Assembly (NCBI RefSeq): GCF_048060115.1
Contig: NZ_JBHMIM010000041.1
Location: 5,409 to 69,408, forward strand
DNA: 64,000 nucleotides
Reading direction: 5' to 3'
Source: Micromonospora_E sp048060115
GTDB lineage: Bacteria > Actinomycetota > Actinomycetes > Mycobacteriales > Micromonosporaceae
Shown: piece by piece, positions 42,117-50,529 of the stretch
Layout: the number at the start of each line of letters is the position of its first letter
Numbering within the stretch: position 1 is the first letter of the stretch
Position numbers and translations under genes: made by a program
The notes under the pieces: generated by a model
The model's input: the letters and a program-made list of their open reading frames with translations, nothing else
Database searches by the model: none
What the model was told of the DNA's origin: nothing

Positions 42117-43004
42117 TCAGCCGTTGGGTCGACGGCCCGGCTGTGTCATGCCACCGGGTTGGCTGGCCCCGGGCCCGGTCATACCACGCCCGCTGGCCGC
42201 CTCCCGGCCGCCCGACATCGCCGGCGCCTGCTGGGACTGTGGGATCACCTGGGTCGGCTCGTGCATCCGCTGGCCCACGTCGTCGCGTCCCGCCTGGTAC
42301 GCCTGATGGCTGTCCCTGATCGCCTGGGACTCCTCCGACATCCGGTTCAACCAGCCTTCCCACCGCTGCTGCATGGGGCGGACCAGACCCCCGCCCACAC
42401 CGATGATCGCGATGCCCGCGACGGTGGCCAGAACCGCGATCAACACCGGAGTGGTGACCGTGGTGGCGATGCCGACCTGGTTCAGGGCGGCGATGACGCC
42501 CAGCGCGATGACGAACACCGACGCCGCGGTGGCCAGCACCCGGCCGTAGGACAGGCCGCCGAGCGCGCCCGCGACCAGGTCCCGTACCGCGGTGGCGATT
42601 GCCGCAGCCACGACAACGATCACGATCGCGACGAACGCCCGTGGCAGCCATGCCACGACGGCACCGATCAGGTCACTGATCGGATTCGGACCCCACACCC
42701 CGAACGCGAACTGCAGGGTGAACAGCAGCACCGCGTAGTACGCCAGTCGGGCCAGGACGTCACTGGCGTCGTACCGGGTCCGTTCCAGCGCCTTGCCGAC
42801 TCCCCCGCGCTCCACCGCCCGGTCGAAACCGACCCGTTCGAGCGCCTTGTCGACTCCCTTGAGCACAGCCCGTGCGATCAACCATCCGACCACGAGAATC
42901 GCGATGAACGCGATGGCCCGGGGCACGAAAAGTATTACGGACCGCCACATGTCAGTCAGCGCATTCCCAATATCGACCTGCGCCGACGCGTACGTCGAGG
43001 ACAT
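42117..43004 (-). CDS. Conserved TM-helix (CmpX/MscS-related) membrane protein
   Basis: The 295-residue protein has about five membrane helices including two copies of the conserved TM-helix motif: FVPRAIAFIAILVVGWLIARAVLKGVDKALERVGFD at the N-terminus and WLPRAFVAIVIVVVAAAIATAVRDLVAGAL in the middle. Relatives (CmpX type) are linked to mechanosensitive channels. A soluble Gln/Gly/Pro-rich tail of about 70 residues ends it. ATG 43004 follows ggggggacc. It diverges from the SpoIIE-type regulator. Confidence 0.83.
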   Translation of the reverse strand: MSSTYASAQVDIGNALTDMWRSVILFVPRAIAFIAILVVGWLIARAVLKGVDKALERVGFDRAVERGGVGKALERTRYDASDVLARLAYYAVLLFTLQFAFGVWGPNPISDLIGAVVAWLPRAFVAIVIVVVAAAIATAVRDLVAGALGGLSYGRVLATAASVFVIALGVIAALNQVGIATTVTTPVLIAVLATVAGIAIIGVGGGLVRPMQQRWEGWLNRMSEESQAIRDSHQAYQAGRDDVGQRMHEPTQVIPQSQQAPAMSGGREAASGRGMTGPGASQPGGMTQPGRRPNG

Positions 43005-43132
43005 CCGGTCCCCCCTTCCGCCTCGTCTACCGATGCGTCGCCTCGCTGTCGCTAGGACGCGCAGCATCGCCTACCGCCGGCCCGCATACCCACCCTGGGC
43101 CGGTCCACGCCCTCGACCGATCACCGCCCGGA

Positions 43133-43138
43133 TAGGCT
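43133..43138 (+). promoter_or_regulatory. -10 element of a candidate leaderless promoter
   Basis: TAGGCT ends 6 bases before the ATG at 43145. The gap (tccccc) contains no Shine-Dalgarno, so a transcript starting at the ATG is likely. The arrangement is the same as at 12396. Confidence 0.45.
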
Positions 43139-43144
43139 TCCCCC

Positions 43145-45310
43145 ATGGCAGGCACCGCCGGACAGACCCGCGACTCCCCTACGGGCGTACCGGTCGCGCG
43201 TACCGCCGGGTCAGCGGAGATTGCCACGCCGAGCGCGGCCACGCCGTCCGGACCGCCGCCCGCCCTGGCTGATCGGCACGACTGGTCGGATACCCCGCTG
43301 GGCAACCCCGACAGCTGGGACCCGGCGCTGCGAGCAGCCGTCGAACTGGTGCTGGCCTCGCCGGTGCCGATGGCGTTGGCCTGCGGCGACGACTTCCTCA
43401 TGATCTACAACGACGCGTACGCGGAGTTGCTCGGCGCGAAACACCCGGACGCCTTCGCCCGGCCGGCGGCCGGTGTCTTCGCCGACTCGTGGCACCAGCC
43501 CGGCGTGGGTGACGTGGTCGAGCGGGTCTACCGCACCGGGGAACCGTTCCTCGAATCCGAGACCGTCGCCCCGTTCAGCGCGAACGCCGAGTTGGTGGGC
43601 GGGACCGCGTACACCCGGGGCTACTCGGCGGTGCGCGACAGCCACGGAGCGATCATCGGGATGCTCTCGGTGGCCACCGAGACGGGCGCCATCACCCACC
43701 GGTTGCAGAGCATCAGCGAACTGACCGCGGCGTTGGCCGGCACGCTCACCCTCGACGACGTGGCCCGGGTGGCGCTGCGGTACGGCCTCGCCTCACTCGA
43801 TGTCGACCAGGTGGCGTTCGGAATCGACGACGGCGGCGGGTGGCGGGTGGTCCGCCGGGTTCGCGGCGAGTTGCTCGACGAGGCCGACGAACGCCTCCCG
43901 CCGGTCTGGCGGCGGTTCCCACGGGACGCCGCCACCCCACTGGCGACCGTCGGCTCCACCGGGGTGCCCCGGTTCACCAGCGACGGCCGGCCGCTCGCCC
44001 GCTTCGCCGCCGACCGGCACGACGAGCGGGTGGCGGCACTCGCGGCGCTGCCGCTGCGGGCCGGCTCGCTGCGCGGCGCGATGACCTTCGGCTACCGGGA
44101 TCAGCATCAGTGGGCTCCGGCCGAGCGGGCGCTGCTGTCGGCGGTGACCGAGTTGGTCACCCAGGCGGCGGAGCGCGCCCGGCGGTTCGAGACCCAGCAC
44201 GGCACGGCCCAGCTGCTGCAGCGCAGCATGCTGCCGGAGCAGTTGCCCGACCTGCCCACATTCCGGTTGGCCGCGCGCTACGACCCGGGGGTGGACGGAA
44301 ACTCGGCCGGCGGCGACTTCTACGACGCGTTCCGGCTGCCCGGCGGCGGGCTCGCCGTCGTACTCGGCGACGTCGCCGGGCACGACGTGCGGGCCGCCGC
44401 GCTGATGGGCCAGGTCCGGGCCGCATTGCGCGGGCTCGCGCTGACCGACCCGCAGCCTGCCGCGGTGCTGACCGGGTTGGATCGGCTCGTCCACAGTTTG
44501 AGCGAGGAGAGCCGCAACGAAGAGCTGTTCGTCACCGTGCTGTACGGCGTGCTCGACCCGGCGACCGGCCAGCTGACGCTGGCCAGCGCAGGCCATCCCG
44601 CGCCGTTGATCCGCCGACCGTCGTCCCCCGGAGTGGTGGCCGATTTCGCGCAGGTGCCACCCGGGGTGCCGCTCGGGCTGGCCGGCCCGCGCCAGCCGAC
44701 CCTCGTCGAACTACGTCCCGGCGACACGCTGCTGATGTTCAGCGACGGGGTGGTGGAGCGACGCGGCCAGGATCTCGGGGCGGGGATGTTGTCGCTGGCA
44801 GCGGCTGTCGCGGCGACCAGCACCAGTGATCCACGCAACCTCTGTGCCGTGGCCAGCGCAGCGGTGCCCGGCACCACCGACGACGACGTGGCCGTGCTGG
44901 CGATGGAGCATGCTGCTGCCCCCAGCAGGTCCGCCGGTCTGCTGGTGCCGGCCGAGCCGATCGCGCCGAGCCGGGTGCGGCACTGGCTGGCGGATCAGCT
45001 GGCGGAGTGGCGCGTCCCGGAATCGGTGATCGGCCCAGCGGTGCTGTGCGCCAGCGAGCTCACCACGAACGCGCTGTTGCACGCGGGCACCGAGGCCCGC
45101 GTGGAGATCGATCTCAGCCCGGAGCGGCTCCTCGTCTCGGTTGCGGACAGTGGCACCCGGGGTACGGTCAGCCGGGCCCGCACGGACACGCTGAGCAGTC
45201 GTGGCCGAGGGCTTGGCCTGATCGAGCAGTTGTGCGACACCTGGGGCACCGACCCGTCGGTACGTGGTTCCACCGTGTGGTTCGAGATCATGCTCCCCGC
45301 CAGTTCGTAA
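43145..45310 (+). CDS. PAS-GAF-SpoIIE phosphatase with C-terminal HATPase domain
   Basis: The 721-residue regulator has four parts: a disordered start, a PAS domain (about 60-190; VPMALACGDDFLMIYNDAYAELLG), a GAF domain (about 195-340), a SpoIIE PP2C phosphatase (about 355-575; AGGDFYDAFRLPGGGLAVVLGDVAGHDVRAA and FSDGVVE metal motifs) and an anti-sigma-like HATPase_c (about 590-721; ASELTTNALLHAG and GRGLGLIEQLC). Such proteins dephosphorylate an anti-sigma antagonist and can also act as its kinase, controlling SigB/F-type sigma factors; one such sigma factor gene lies at 51563. The start has no ribosome site. Confidence 0.9.
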   Translation: MAGTAGQTRDSPTGVPVARTAGSAEIATPSAATPSGPPPALADRHDWSDTPLGNPDSWDPALRAAVELVLASPVPMALACGDDFLMIYNDAYAELLGAKHPDAFARPAAGVFADSWHQPGVGDVVERVYRTGEPFLESETVAPFSANAELVGGTAYTRGYSAVRDSHGAIIGMLSVATETGAITHRLQSISELTAALAGTLTLDDVARVALRYGLASLDVDQVAFGIDDGGGWRVVRRVRGELLDEADERLPPVWRRFPRDAATPLATVGSTGVPRFTSDGRPLARFAADRHDERVAALAALPLRAGSLRGAMTFGYRDQHQWAPAERALLSAVTELVTQAAERARRFETQHGTAQLLQRSMLPEQLPDLPTFRLAARYDPGVDGNSAGGDFYDAFRLPGGGLAVVLGDVAGHDVRAAALMGQVRAALRGLALTDPQPAAVLTGLDRLVHSLSEESRNEELFVTVLYGVLDPATGQLTLASAGHPAPLIRRPSSPGVVADFAQVPPGVPLGLAGPRQPTLVELRPGDTLLMFSDGVVERRGQDLGAGMLSLAAAVAATSTSDPRNLCAVASAAVPGTTDDDVAVLAMEHAAAPSRSAGLLVPAEPIAPSRVRHWLADQLAEWRVPESVIGPAVLCASELTTNALLHAGTEARVEIDLSPERLLVSVADSGTRGTVSRARTDTLSSRGRGLGLIEQLCDTWGTDPSVRGSTVWFEIMLPASS

Positions 45311-45431
45311 TTTAGATATTCACTCACAGTGACGGCAATTGGCCCTTTTGGCCGACCCGCGCCCGGCATCCCGGTGGCGTACAGTAACGATCACGCCGAA
45401 CGGGATGAACGATGCTAAGAGGGTGCAAAGG

Positions 45432-46214
45432 GTGCGAATCAGAGGCTACGCCGCGGGAACCCCTTGCTGGTCTGAGCTACGCACCAGCGACCCCACGGGT
45501 TCGATCGAGTTCTACCACGAGCTGTTCGGCTGGAAGCCGGTCGGTGACACCGGCGGGCCACGGGTCGATTTCCACCTGCGTGACATGGCTGTCGCCGGGC
45601 TGAGCACGAACGCCGACACCGGCACACCGTCGGCATGGTTGACCTACCTCGCTACCGACGACACCGCCGCGACGGTCGACGCGACAGCCCGCGCGGGCGG
45701 AGTCGCCGTCGCCCCGGCGGTCCGGCACCCCGATCGCGGCGTCTCAGCCCTGGTGGCGGACCCACAGGGCGCGGTGTTCGGGTTGTGGCAGCGAGGCCCG
45801 TTCCCGGGCGCCCAGGTCGCCGCCGAGCCCGGCACGATCTGCTGGAACGAACTCGCCACCCGGGACGTGGCCGGTGCGGGCAGCTTCTACGGGACGGTCT
45901 TCGGCTGGACCGCGCGAGCCAGCGTCTACGGCGGGACCGACGGCTACCAGGACTGGCTGCGCGAGACGCGCGAGGTCGCCGGGCTCATCGAGATGGGCGA
46001 GCGCTACCCACCTCAGGTGCCGGCGCACTGGCGCACCACCTTCGAGGTGGACGACTGCGCGACGGCCGTGCAGCGCTGCAGGTCACTCGGCGGACAGATC
46101 ACCTTCGGGCCGTACGAGGCGGGTCCCGGCACGTACGCGCAGTTGACGGATCCGCTCGGCGCCTCCTTCGGGATCATCGCGGTATGTCCGGAGTACCGCG
46201 CGTCACTGGGGTGA
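45432..46214 (+). CDS. VOC family protein (27 kDa antigen Cfp30B-like)
   Basis: The 260-residue protein has two glyoxalase/VOC modules: ELRTSDPTGSIEFYHELFGW (about 16-35) and ELATRDVAGAGSFYGTVFGW (about 143-162), which is the layout and length of mycobacterial Cfp30B. It probably binds a metal or small hydrophobic ligand; no activity is certain. I place the start at GTG 45432, giving the usual family length; an ATG at 45405 and GTG at 45423 are in frame too. A TACAGT hexamer at 45378 may be part of the promoter. Confidence 0.85.
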   Translation: MRIRGYAAGTPCWSELRTSDPTGSIEFYHELFGWKPVGDTGGPRVDFHLRDMAVAGLSTNADTGTPSAWLTYLATDDTAATVDATARAGGVAVAPAVRHPDRGVSALVADPQGAVFGLWQRGPFPGAQVAAEPGTICWNELATRDVAGAGSFYGTVFGWTARASVYGGTDGYQDWLRETREVAGLIEMGERYPPQVPAHWRTTFEVDDCATAVQRCRSLGGQITFGPYEAGPGTYAQLTDPLGASFGIIAVCPEYRASLG

Positions 46215-46296
46215 ACACCAGCGGTGACCGCCAACCCAGCGAGCTCCGGCGATATCTCACGCTATGTCATCTTCTGGGCGGTGGCGTCACAGGCTC

Positions 46297-46325
46297 TTCA
46301 CATATCGGCAACACACCCGTACGGT
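46297..46325 (+). promoter_or_regulatory. Promoter of the GH6 cellulase gene
   Basis: A -35 TTCACA (46297-46302) and -10 TACGGT (46320-46325) are exactly 17 bases apart, near consensus for the main actinobacterial sigma factor. The expected start point is near 46332, just before the CebR-like box. Confidence 0.65.
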
Positions 46326-46337
46326 AATGGATGTCTA

Positions 46338-46351
46338 TGGGAGCGCTTCCA
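46338..46351 (+). promoter_or_regulatory. CebR-like operator
   Basis: TGGGAGCGCTTCCA matches 13 of 14 bases of the CebR palindrome (TGGGAGCGCTCCCA). It begins a few bases after the predicted transcription start, so a bound cellobiose-responsive LacI-type repressor would block the promoter. CebR itself is not encoded in this window. Confidence 0.8.
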
Positions 46352-46393
46352 CTGAGCTCCTTAAATATACGTCCCTACCCGGAGGGAGTACCC

Positions 46394-47827
46394 ATGCGCA
46401 GGAGATCTGCGCTCACCGCAGTTGGTGCCGCCGCCGTCATGGCGTTCACGGTCGCCACCGCGGTCGGTGTCGGGCTGCTACAGCCCCGCGCTGCCCAGGC
46501 AGCCGACTCTGTCTTCTACGTCGACCCGGACACCCAGGCCGCCCGCTGGGTGGCGACCAACCCCGGCGACTCCCGGGCCCCGCTGATCCGCGACCGGATA
46601 GCCACCGTGCCCCAGGGACGGTGGTTCACCCAGTACAACCCCAGCGAGGTACGCAACCAGGTCAGCTCCTTCGTCGGCGCCGCGGCGGCGGCCGGCAAGA
46701 TCCCGATCATGGTGGTCTACAACATCCCGAACCGCGACTGCAGCAACCACAGCGGTGGCGGCGCACCGAACCACAGCGCCTACCGGCAGTGGGTCGACCA
46801 GGTCGCCGCCGGGCTGGGCAACCGCCCGGCGTACATCGTGCTGGAGCCGGACGTACTGGCACTGATGGGCACCTGCATGAGCGCTGGCGAGCAGGCCGAG
46901 GTCCGAGCCTCGATGGCGTACGCCGGCAAGGCACTCAAGGCCGGATCGTCCCAGGCCAGGGTCTACTTCGACGCGGGGCACTCCGCGTGGCACTCCCCCT
47001 CCGCGATGGCGGGCTTGCTGGTCGGAGCCGACGTGGCGAACAGCGCCCACGGCATCTCCAGCAACGTGTCGAACTACCGCAGCACCAGCGAGGCAGTCAA
47101 CTACGTCAAGGCGGTCATCAACGCGACCGGCGCAAACCACCTCACTGCGGTGATCGACACCAGCCGCAACGGCAACGGACCGCTCGGTTCCGAGTGGTGT
47201 GACCCGGGAGGCCGCGCGATCGGCACGGCGAGCACCACCAACACCGGCGACGCCAAGATCGACGCGTTCCTGTGGGTGAAGTTGCCCGGCGAGGCGGACG
47301 GCTGCATCGCCGCCGCCGGCCAGTTCGTGGCGCAACGCGCGTACGACCTGGCGATCGCCGCCGGCCCGACCACGGCGCCGCCACCTACCACCGGTCCGCC
47401 GCCGACCACCGGTCCGCCGCCGACCACGGGCCCGCCACCGACCACAGGACCACCACCCACCACAGGACCACCACCCACCACAGGACCACCACCCACCACA
47501 GGACCACCACCGGGTGCGTGCCGTGTCAGCGCCACCACGAACCAGTGGACCGGCGGTTTCACCCGAGAACTCCGGCTCACCAACGGCGGCGCGGCGGTCA
47601 GCAACTGGACCCTGGTCTTCACGGCCGGCTCCAATGTCAGCCTCAGCAACGGCTGGAACGGCACCTGGAGCCAGTCCGGCAGCCAGATCACCGTACGCAA
47701 CGCCGCGTGGAACGGCTCGCTGGCGACCGGAGCCACCGTCAGCATCGGCTTCCAGGGCACCTACACCGGCAGCACCCTGCCGCCGCTGAGCAACTTCACC
47801 CTCAACGGCGCCGCCTGTAGCAGCTAG
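46394..47827 (+). CDS. Secreted GH6 cellulase with C-terminal CBM2
   Basis: The 477-residue enzyme has a signal peptide (1-36, cleavage after PRAAQA), a GH6 catalytic domain (about 38-324; NRDC with D115, LEPDVLALM with D153, and WVKLPGEADGC), a linker of seven PPPTTG repeats (about 325-374) and a family 2 cellulose-binding module (376-477, flanking Cys pair, Trp residues exposed). It hydrolyses cellulose with inversion; whether endo- or exo-acting is unclear, but the size fits an endoglucanase. ATG 46394 follows ggaggga. Expression is probably under CebR. Confidence 0.95.
   Translation: MRRRSALTAVGAAAVMAFTVATAVGVGLLQPRAAQAADSVFYVDPDTQAARWVATNPGDSRAPLIRDRIATVPQGRWFTQYNPSEVRNQVSSFVGAAAAAGKIPIMVVYNIPNRDCSNHSGGGAPNHSAYRQWVDQVAAGLGNRPAYIVLEPDVLALMGTCMSAGEQAEVRASMAYAGKALKAGSSQARVYFDAGHSAWHSPSAMAGLLVGADVANSAHGISSNVSNYRSTSEAVNYVKAVINATGANHLTAVIDTSRNGNGPLGSEWCDPGGRAIGTASTTNTGDAKIDAFLWVKLPGEADGCIAAAGQFVAQRAYDLAIAAGPTTAPPPTTGPPPTTGPPPTTGPPPTTGPPPTTGPPPTTGPPPTTGPPPGACRVSATTNQWTGGFTRELRLTNGGAAVSNWTLVFTAGSNVSLSNGWNGTWSQSGSQITVRNAAWNGSLATGATVSIGFQGTYTGSTLPPLSNFTLNGAACSS
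47378..47503 (+). repeat. 18-base tandem repeats coding a PPPTTG linker
   Basis: Seven in-frame 18-base units encode PPPTTG. The first four vary at third positions while the last three (47450-47503) are identical at DNA level (ccaccacccaccacagga), which indicates recent slippage or conversion within the cellulase linker. Confidence 0.9.
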
Positions 47828-47900
47828 CGCCGTCACCGGACCGCGCCGAACGTCCCCCTCGCGCGATCCGGTTCCCGGTCCGGCCCGCCGCCGGACCATG

Positions 47901-47932
47901 CTTCGGCCCCTCCCGTTCGGGAGGGGCCGAAG
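47901..47932 (+). terminator. 14-bp hairpin terminator of the cellulase gene
   Basis: Arms 47901-47914 and 47919-47932 are exact reverse complements (cttcggcccctccc on the left) with a gttc tetraloop, 73 bases after the cellulase stop. Confidence 0.85.
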
Positions 47933-48035
47933 TCGTGCTGTGCGCCGGACGGGCCCGCAGCGAGTCAGTTCGGTACGGGCGAACAGGTTACCTGGCGGGC
48001 TCCCCGGGCACCCTGCCCGCGAAAGGAGGCCGATC

Positions 48036-48638
48036 ATGACCAGATCCACGATCCGGATGGACGGCTCGTCACCAGGCACGTTCGGCGACACGGCCAACTT
48101 CCCGGCGGGCAACATGCCAGGCGGACCAGCCGGCTATCCCACCGCTCCAGGTGCCGCTCCCGAACTCGGCGATCACGCCCGGACGACGGTGACGATCGCC
48201 ACCTATCCGGACTACGCCTCGGCCCAACGAACCGTCGACGACCTGTCGGACAACCGGTTCCCGGTCGAACGCACCGCGATCGTCGGCACCAATCTGCGGC
48301 TGGTGGAGGACGTCACCGGCCGGCTCACCACCGGCCGGGCCGCCCTCGCCGGAGCGGGCACGGGCGCCTGGTTCGGTTTGTTCATCGGGCTGCTCATCGG
48401 CATCTTCGCGGTGGTGAACTGGCTGGGGATCATCGTCACCGCGCTGGTCATCGGTGCGGTCTGGGGTGCGGTCTTCGGTGCCGTGGCGCACGCGATGACC
48501 GGCGGCCGGCGGGACTTCTCCTCCCGCAGTCTGCTACAGGCCAGCCAGTACGGCGTGACGGTGGATGCCGAGTTCGCCGAGCAGGCGCACCAGGCCGTAC
48601 GGCGGATGAACCCGACTGCGGGATCCGGTCGTCAGTAG
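48036..48638 (+). CDS. General stress protein (GSP17M-type) with membrane segments
   Basis: The 200-residue protein has a disordered Pro/Gly-rich start (1-50), an N-terminal GSP17M-like domain (TIATYPDYASAQRTVDDLSDNRFPVERTAIVG) and two adjoining membrane segments (WFGLFIGLLIGIFAVVNW, LGIIVTALVIGAVWGAVFGAV), then a short conserved tail. It is a common actinobacterial stress-family protein without proven activity. ATG 48036 has a strong aaaggagg site. Confidence 0.85.
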   Translation: MTRSTIRMDGSSPGTFGDTANFPAGNMPGGPAGYPTAPGAAPELGDHARTTVTIATYPDYASAQRTVDDLSDNRFPVERTAIVGTNLRLVEDVTGRLTTGRAALAGAGTGAWFGLFIGLLIGIFAVVNWLGIIVTALVIGAVWGAVFGAVAHAMTGGRRDFSSRSLLQASQYGVTVDAEFAEQAHQAVRRMNPTAGSGRQ

Positions 48639-48772
48639 TGGGTTTCGCCGGGGCAGCACGGGTACTGGGTTCTGCGACCGCACGCCCGTGGGTGGCACAA
48701 CTCCGGGATTCACGGACGCGCCCTGTCGCATACCGTCACTGTCAGGCCAGGACAGCAGGCTGAGGAGGCACG

Positions 48773-48907
48773 ATGAGCACCGAGATCGTCACCCAGGATC
48801 CCCAGCAGACCTACTCCGGCGAGACCGTCCAGAGTGAGCAGGGGCTACTGCTGGCAGTCCTGCTGATGGTGGTCCTGGGGGTACTCGGGGTCTTCCTGGT
48901 CTCGTAA
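48773..48907 (+). CDS. Small single-pass membrane protein
   Basis: A 44-residue frame from ATG 48773 to TAA 48907, with an excellent ribosome site (tgaggaggcacg). It has a polar N-terminus (MSTEIVTQDPQQTYSGET) and one C-terminal membrane helix (GLLLAVLLMVVLGVLGVFLV). A stable hairpin follows two bases later, so it looks like a complete independent transcription unit. No known family. Confidence 0.75.
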   Translation: MSTEIVTQDPQQTYSGETVQSEQGLLLAVLLMVVLGVLGVFLVS

Positions 48908-48909
48908 GG

Positions 48910-48940
48910 TTCTGCCCGCAGGCTGTGCCTGCGGGCAGAA
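48910..48940. terminator. 14-bp hairpin between small membrane gene and pirin gene
   Basis: Arms 48910-48923 and 48927-48940 are perfect reverse complements (ttctgcccgcaggc on the left) with a 3-base loop. It lies between convergent genes and can serve both. Confidence 0.85.
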
Positions 48941-48954
48941 TCCGGGTTTCTCGG

Positions 48955-49944
48955 TCACCGTGGCGGCTGCTGACCGCCGCCGTGCGGCACCCGGGCCGCC
49001 GGGACGACCCCGAGTCGACCCGCCTGGTAGTCCTCGAACGCGGTGACCAGCTCCGCCCGGGTGTTCATGACGAATGGTCCGTACTGGGCGACCGGCTCCC
49101 GGATCGGCTGCCCGCCCATGATGTAGACGTCGAGCTGCGGGGTGCGGCTGTCCTGCTGGGCGTCGGCGGTGACCCGCAGCGTGTCGCCGGGGCCGTGCAC
49201 GGCCAGCTGCCCGGTCCGCGCCGCGTGTGGCTGCTCGCCGACGGTACCCTGCCCGCCAAGTACGTAGACGAGCGCGTTGAAGTCCGCTCGCCACGGCAGA
49301 TCCACCTGAGCGCCCGGCTGCACGGTGAGGTGGGCGATGGTGATCGGGGTGTGGGTGGATCCGGGACCCTGGTGCCCGGCGATCTCGCCGGCGATCACCC
49401 GGATCAGCGCCCCACCGTCTCCGGTGGTGAGCAGGCCGACCTCCCGCGCCCGGATGTCCTGGTAGCGCGGGACGGCGAACTTCTTCGCCCTGGGCAGGTT
49501 CACCCACAGCTGCAGTCCGTGGAAGAGCCCGCCGCTGACCACCAGGTGCTCCGGCGGCGCCTCGATGTGCAGCAGACCGGAGCCGGCGGTCATCCACTGG
49601 GTGTCGCCGTTGGTGATCGTGCCACCGCCACCGTTGGAATCCTGGTGGTCGAAGACACCGTCGATGATGTAGGTGACTGTCTCGAATCCGCGGTGCGGAT
49701 GCCAGGCGGTGCCCTTGGGCTCGCCCGGGGCGTACTCCACCTCACCCATCTGGTCCAGATGCAGGAACGGGTCGAGTTCGGTCGTCGGCACGCCGGCGAA
49801 GGCGCGCCGGACCGGAAAGCCTTCTCCTTCGAAGCCGCTCGGCGCGGTGACGACCCGCCGCACCGGCCGGATCGTGTTCGCGGCCGGGTCGAATGCCGGC
49901 ACGCGGGGCAGGACGAGTACGTCGTCGACGGAGACTGCTGGCAT
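48955..49944 (-). CDS. Pirin family protein
   Basis: The 329-residue bicupin protein has the pirin iron site WHPHRGFETVTY (His pair) with later His and Glu ligands (SGLLHIE), plus the C-terminal cupin (about 200-300). Pirins act as redox sensors or quercetinase-like dioxygenases; which applies is unknown. The ATG at 49944 shares its A with the TGA stop of the MarR gene (TGATG), so both are translated from one mRNA. Confidence 0.92.
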   Translation of the reverse strand: MPAVSVDDVLVLPRVPAFDPAANTIRPVRRVVTAPSGFEGEGFPVRRAFAGVPTTELDPFLHLDQMGEVEYAPGEPKGTAWHPHRGFETVTYIIDGVFDHQDSNGGGGTITNGDTQWMTAGSGLLHIEAPPEHLVVSGGLFHGLQLWVNLPRAKKFAVPRYQDIRAREVGLLTTGDGGALIRVIAGEIAGHQGPGSTHTPITIAHLTVQPGAQVDLPWRADFNALVYVLGGQGTVGEQPHAARTGQLAVHGPGDTLRVTADAQQDSRTPQLDVYIMGGQPIREPVAQYGPFVMNTRAELVTAFEDYQAGRLGVVPAARVPHGGGQQPPR

Positions 49945-50426
49945 CAGGTCCTCTTTCCGGCTGGGGTGGCGTTGTCGGTGGGGCTGAGTCGGGTGTCCAG
50001 GGCGGTGAACACCTGCTCCAGCTGGGTGATGTCGGTGTCGTCGAGGTGGTCGAGGAAGTGGTGCTGGACCGCTGCGAGATGCCCTGGCGCGGCGGCGCGC
50101 AGGCTGGCCAGACCGTGGTCGGTGAGGACCGCGTGGCTGCCCCGGCGGTCCTGCGGACAGCTCTCCCGCCGTACCAGATCGCGCCGTTCCATGGTGGCGA
50201 CCTGGTAGGTCAGCCGGCTCGGCGAGAAGACCAGCCGGTTTGCCAGCTCGCCCATCCGAAGCCGGCGCTGCGGTGCCTCGGAGAGCAGCAACATGACGTG
50301 GTAGTCGGCCAGGCTGAGACCACACCGGTCGCGCAGCTCGTCACCGAGCAGGGTGAGCAGCCGCTGGCTGGACTCGATGTACGCCCGCCAGGCGGCCAGT
50401 CGTTGTCCCGTCAATCCGCCCGTCAT
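49944..50426 (-). CDS. MarR family transcriptional regulator
   Basis: The 160-residue winged-helix protein has the MarR fold: helices LADYHVMLLLSEAP, recognition region MGELANRLVFSPSRLTYQVATMERRDLVRRES and wing QDRRGSHAVLTDHG. It probably represses itself and the downstream pirin gene and responds to phenolic or oxidising ligands. The start at 50426 is ATG. An AT-rich sequence with repeated TGAAAT lies immediately upstream and is its likely operator. Confidence 0.92.
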   Translation of the reverse strand: MTGGLTGQRLAAWRAYIESSQRLLTLLGDELRDRCGLSLADYHVMLLLSEAPQRRLRMGELANRLVFSPSRLTYQVATMERRDLVRRESCPQDRRGSHAVLTDHGLASLRAAAPGHLAAVQHHFLDHLDDTDITQLEQVFTALDTRLSPTDNATPAGKRT

Positions 50427-50444
50427 GGCCCGACCGTAGCTCGT

Positions 50445-50460
50445 ATTTCAAATTTCAACT
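50445..50460. promoter_or_regulatory. Candidate MarR operator between marR and transglutaminase genes
   Basis: The patch atttcaaatttcaact is AT-rich in GC-rich surroundings and, on the minus strand, holds two TTGAAAT half sites around AAATTT, like many MarR-family operators. It lies between the divergent MarR and transglutaminase genes. Confidence 0.5.
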
Positions 50461-50494
50461 AACACGTTGGATGTGACGTTCGCCGCCCACGACG

Positions 50495-50523
50495 TTGGGA
50501 CGGGTGCGGCGACGGGGTATCAA
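50495..50523 (+). promoter_or_regulatory. Candidate leaderless promoter of the transglutaminase gene
   Basis: TTGGGA (50495-50500) and TATCAA (50518-50523) are 17 bases apart, each matching 4 of 6 consensus bases. The -10 ends 6 bases before ATG 50530. Confidence 0.4.
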
Positions 50524-50529
50524 GTGGTC

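Noticed and set aside
47378..47503. CRISPR-like repeat array
   Set aside because: The units are adjacent with no spacers and encode an in-frame PPPTTG linker of the cellulase.
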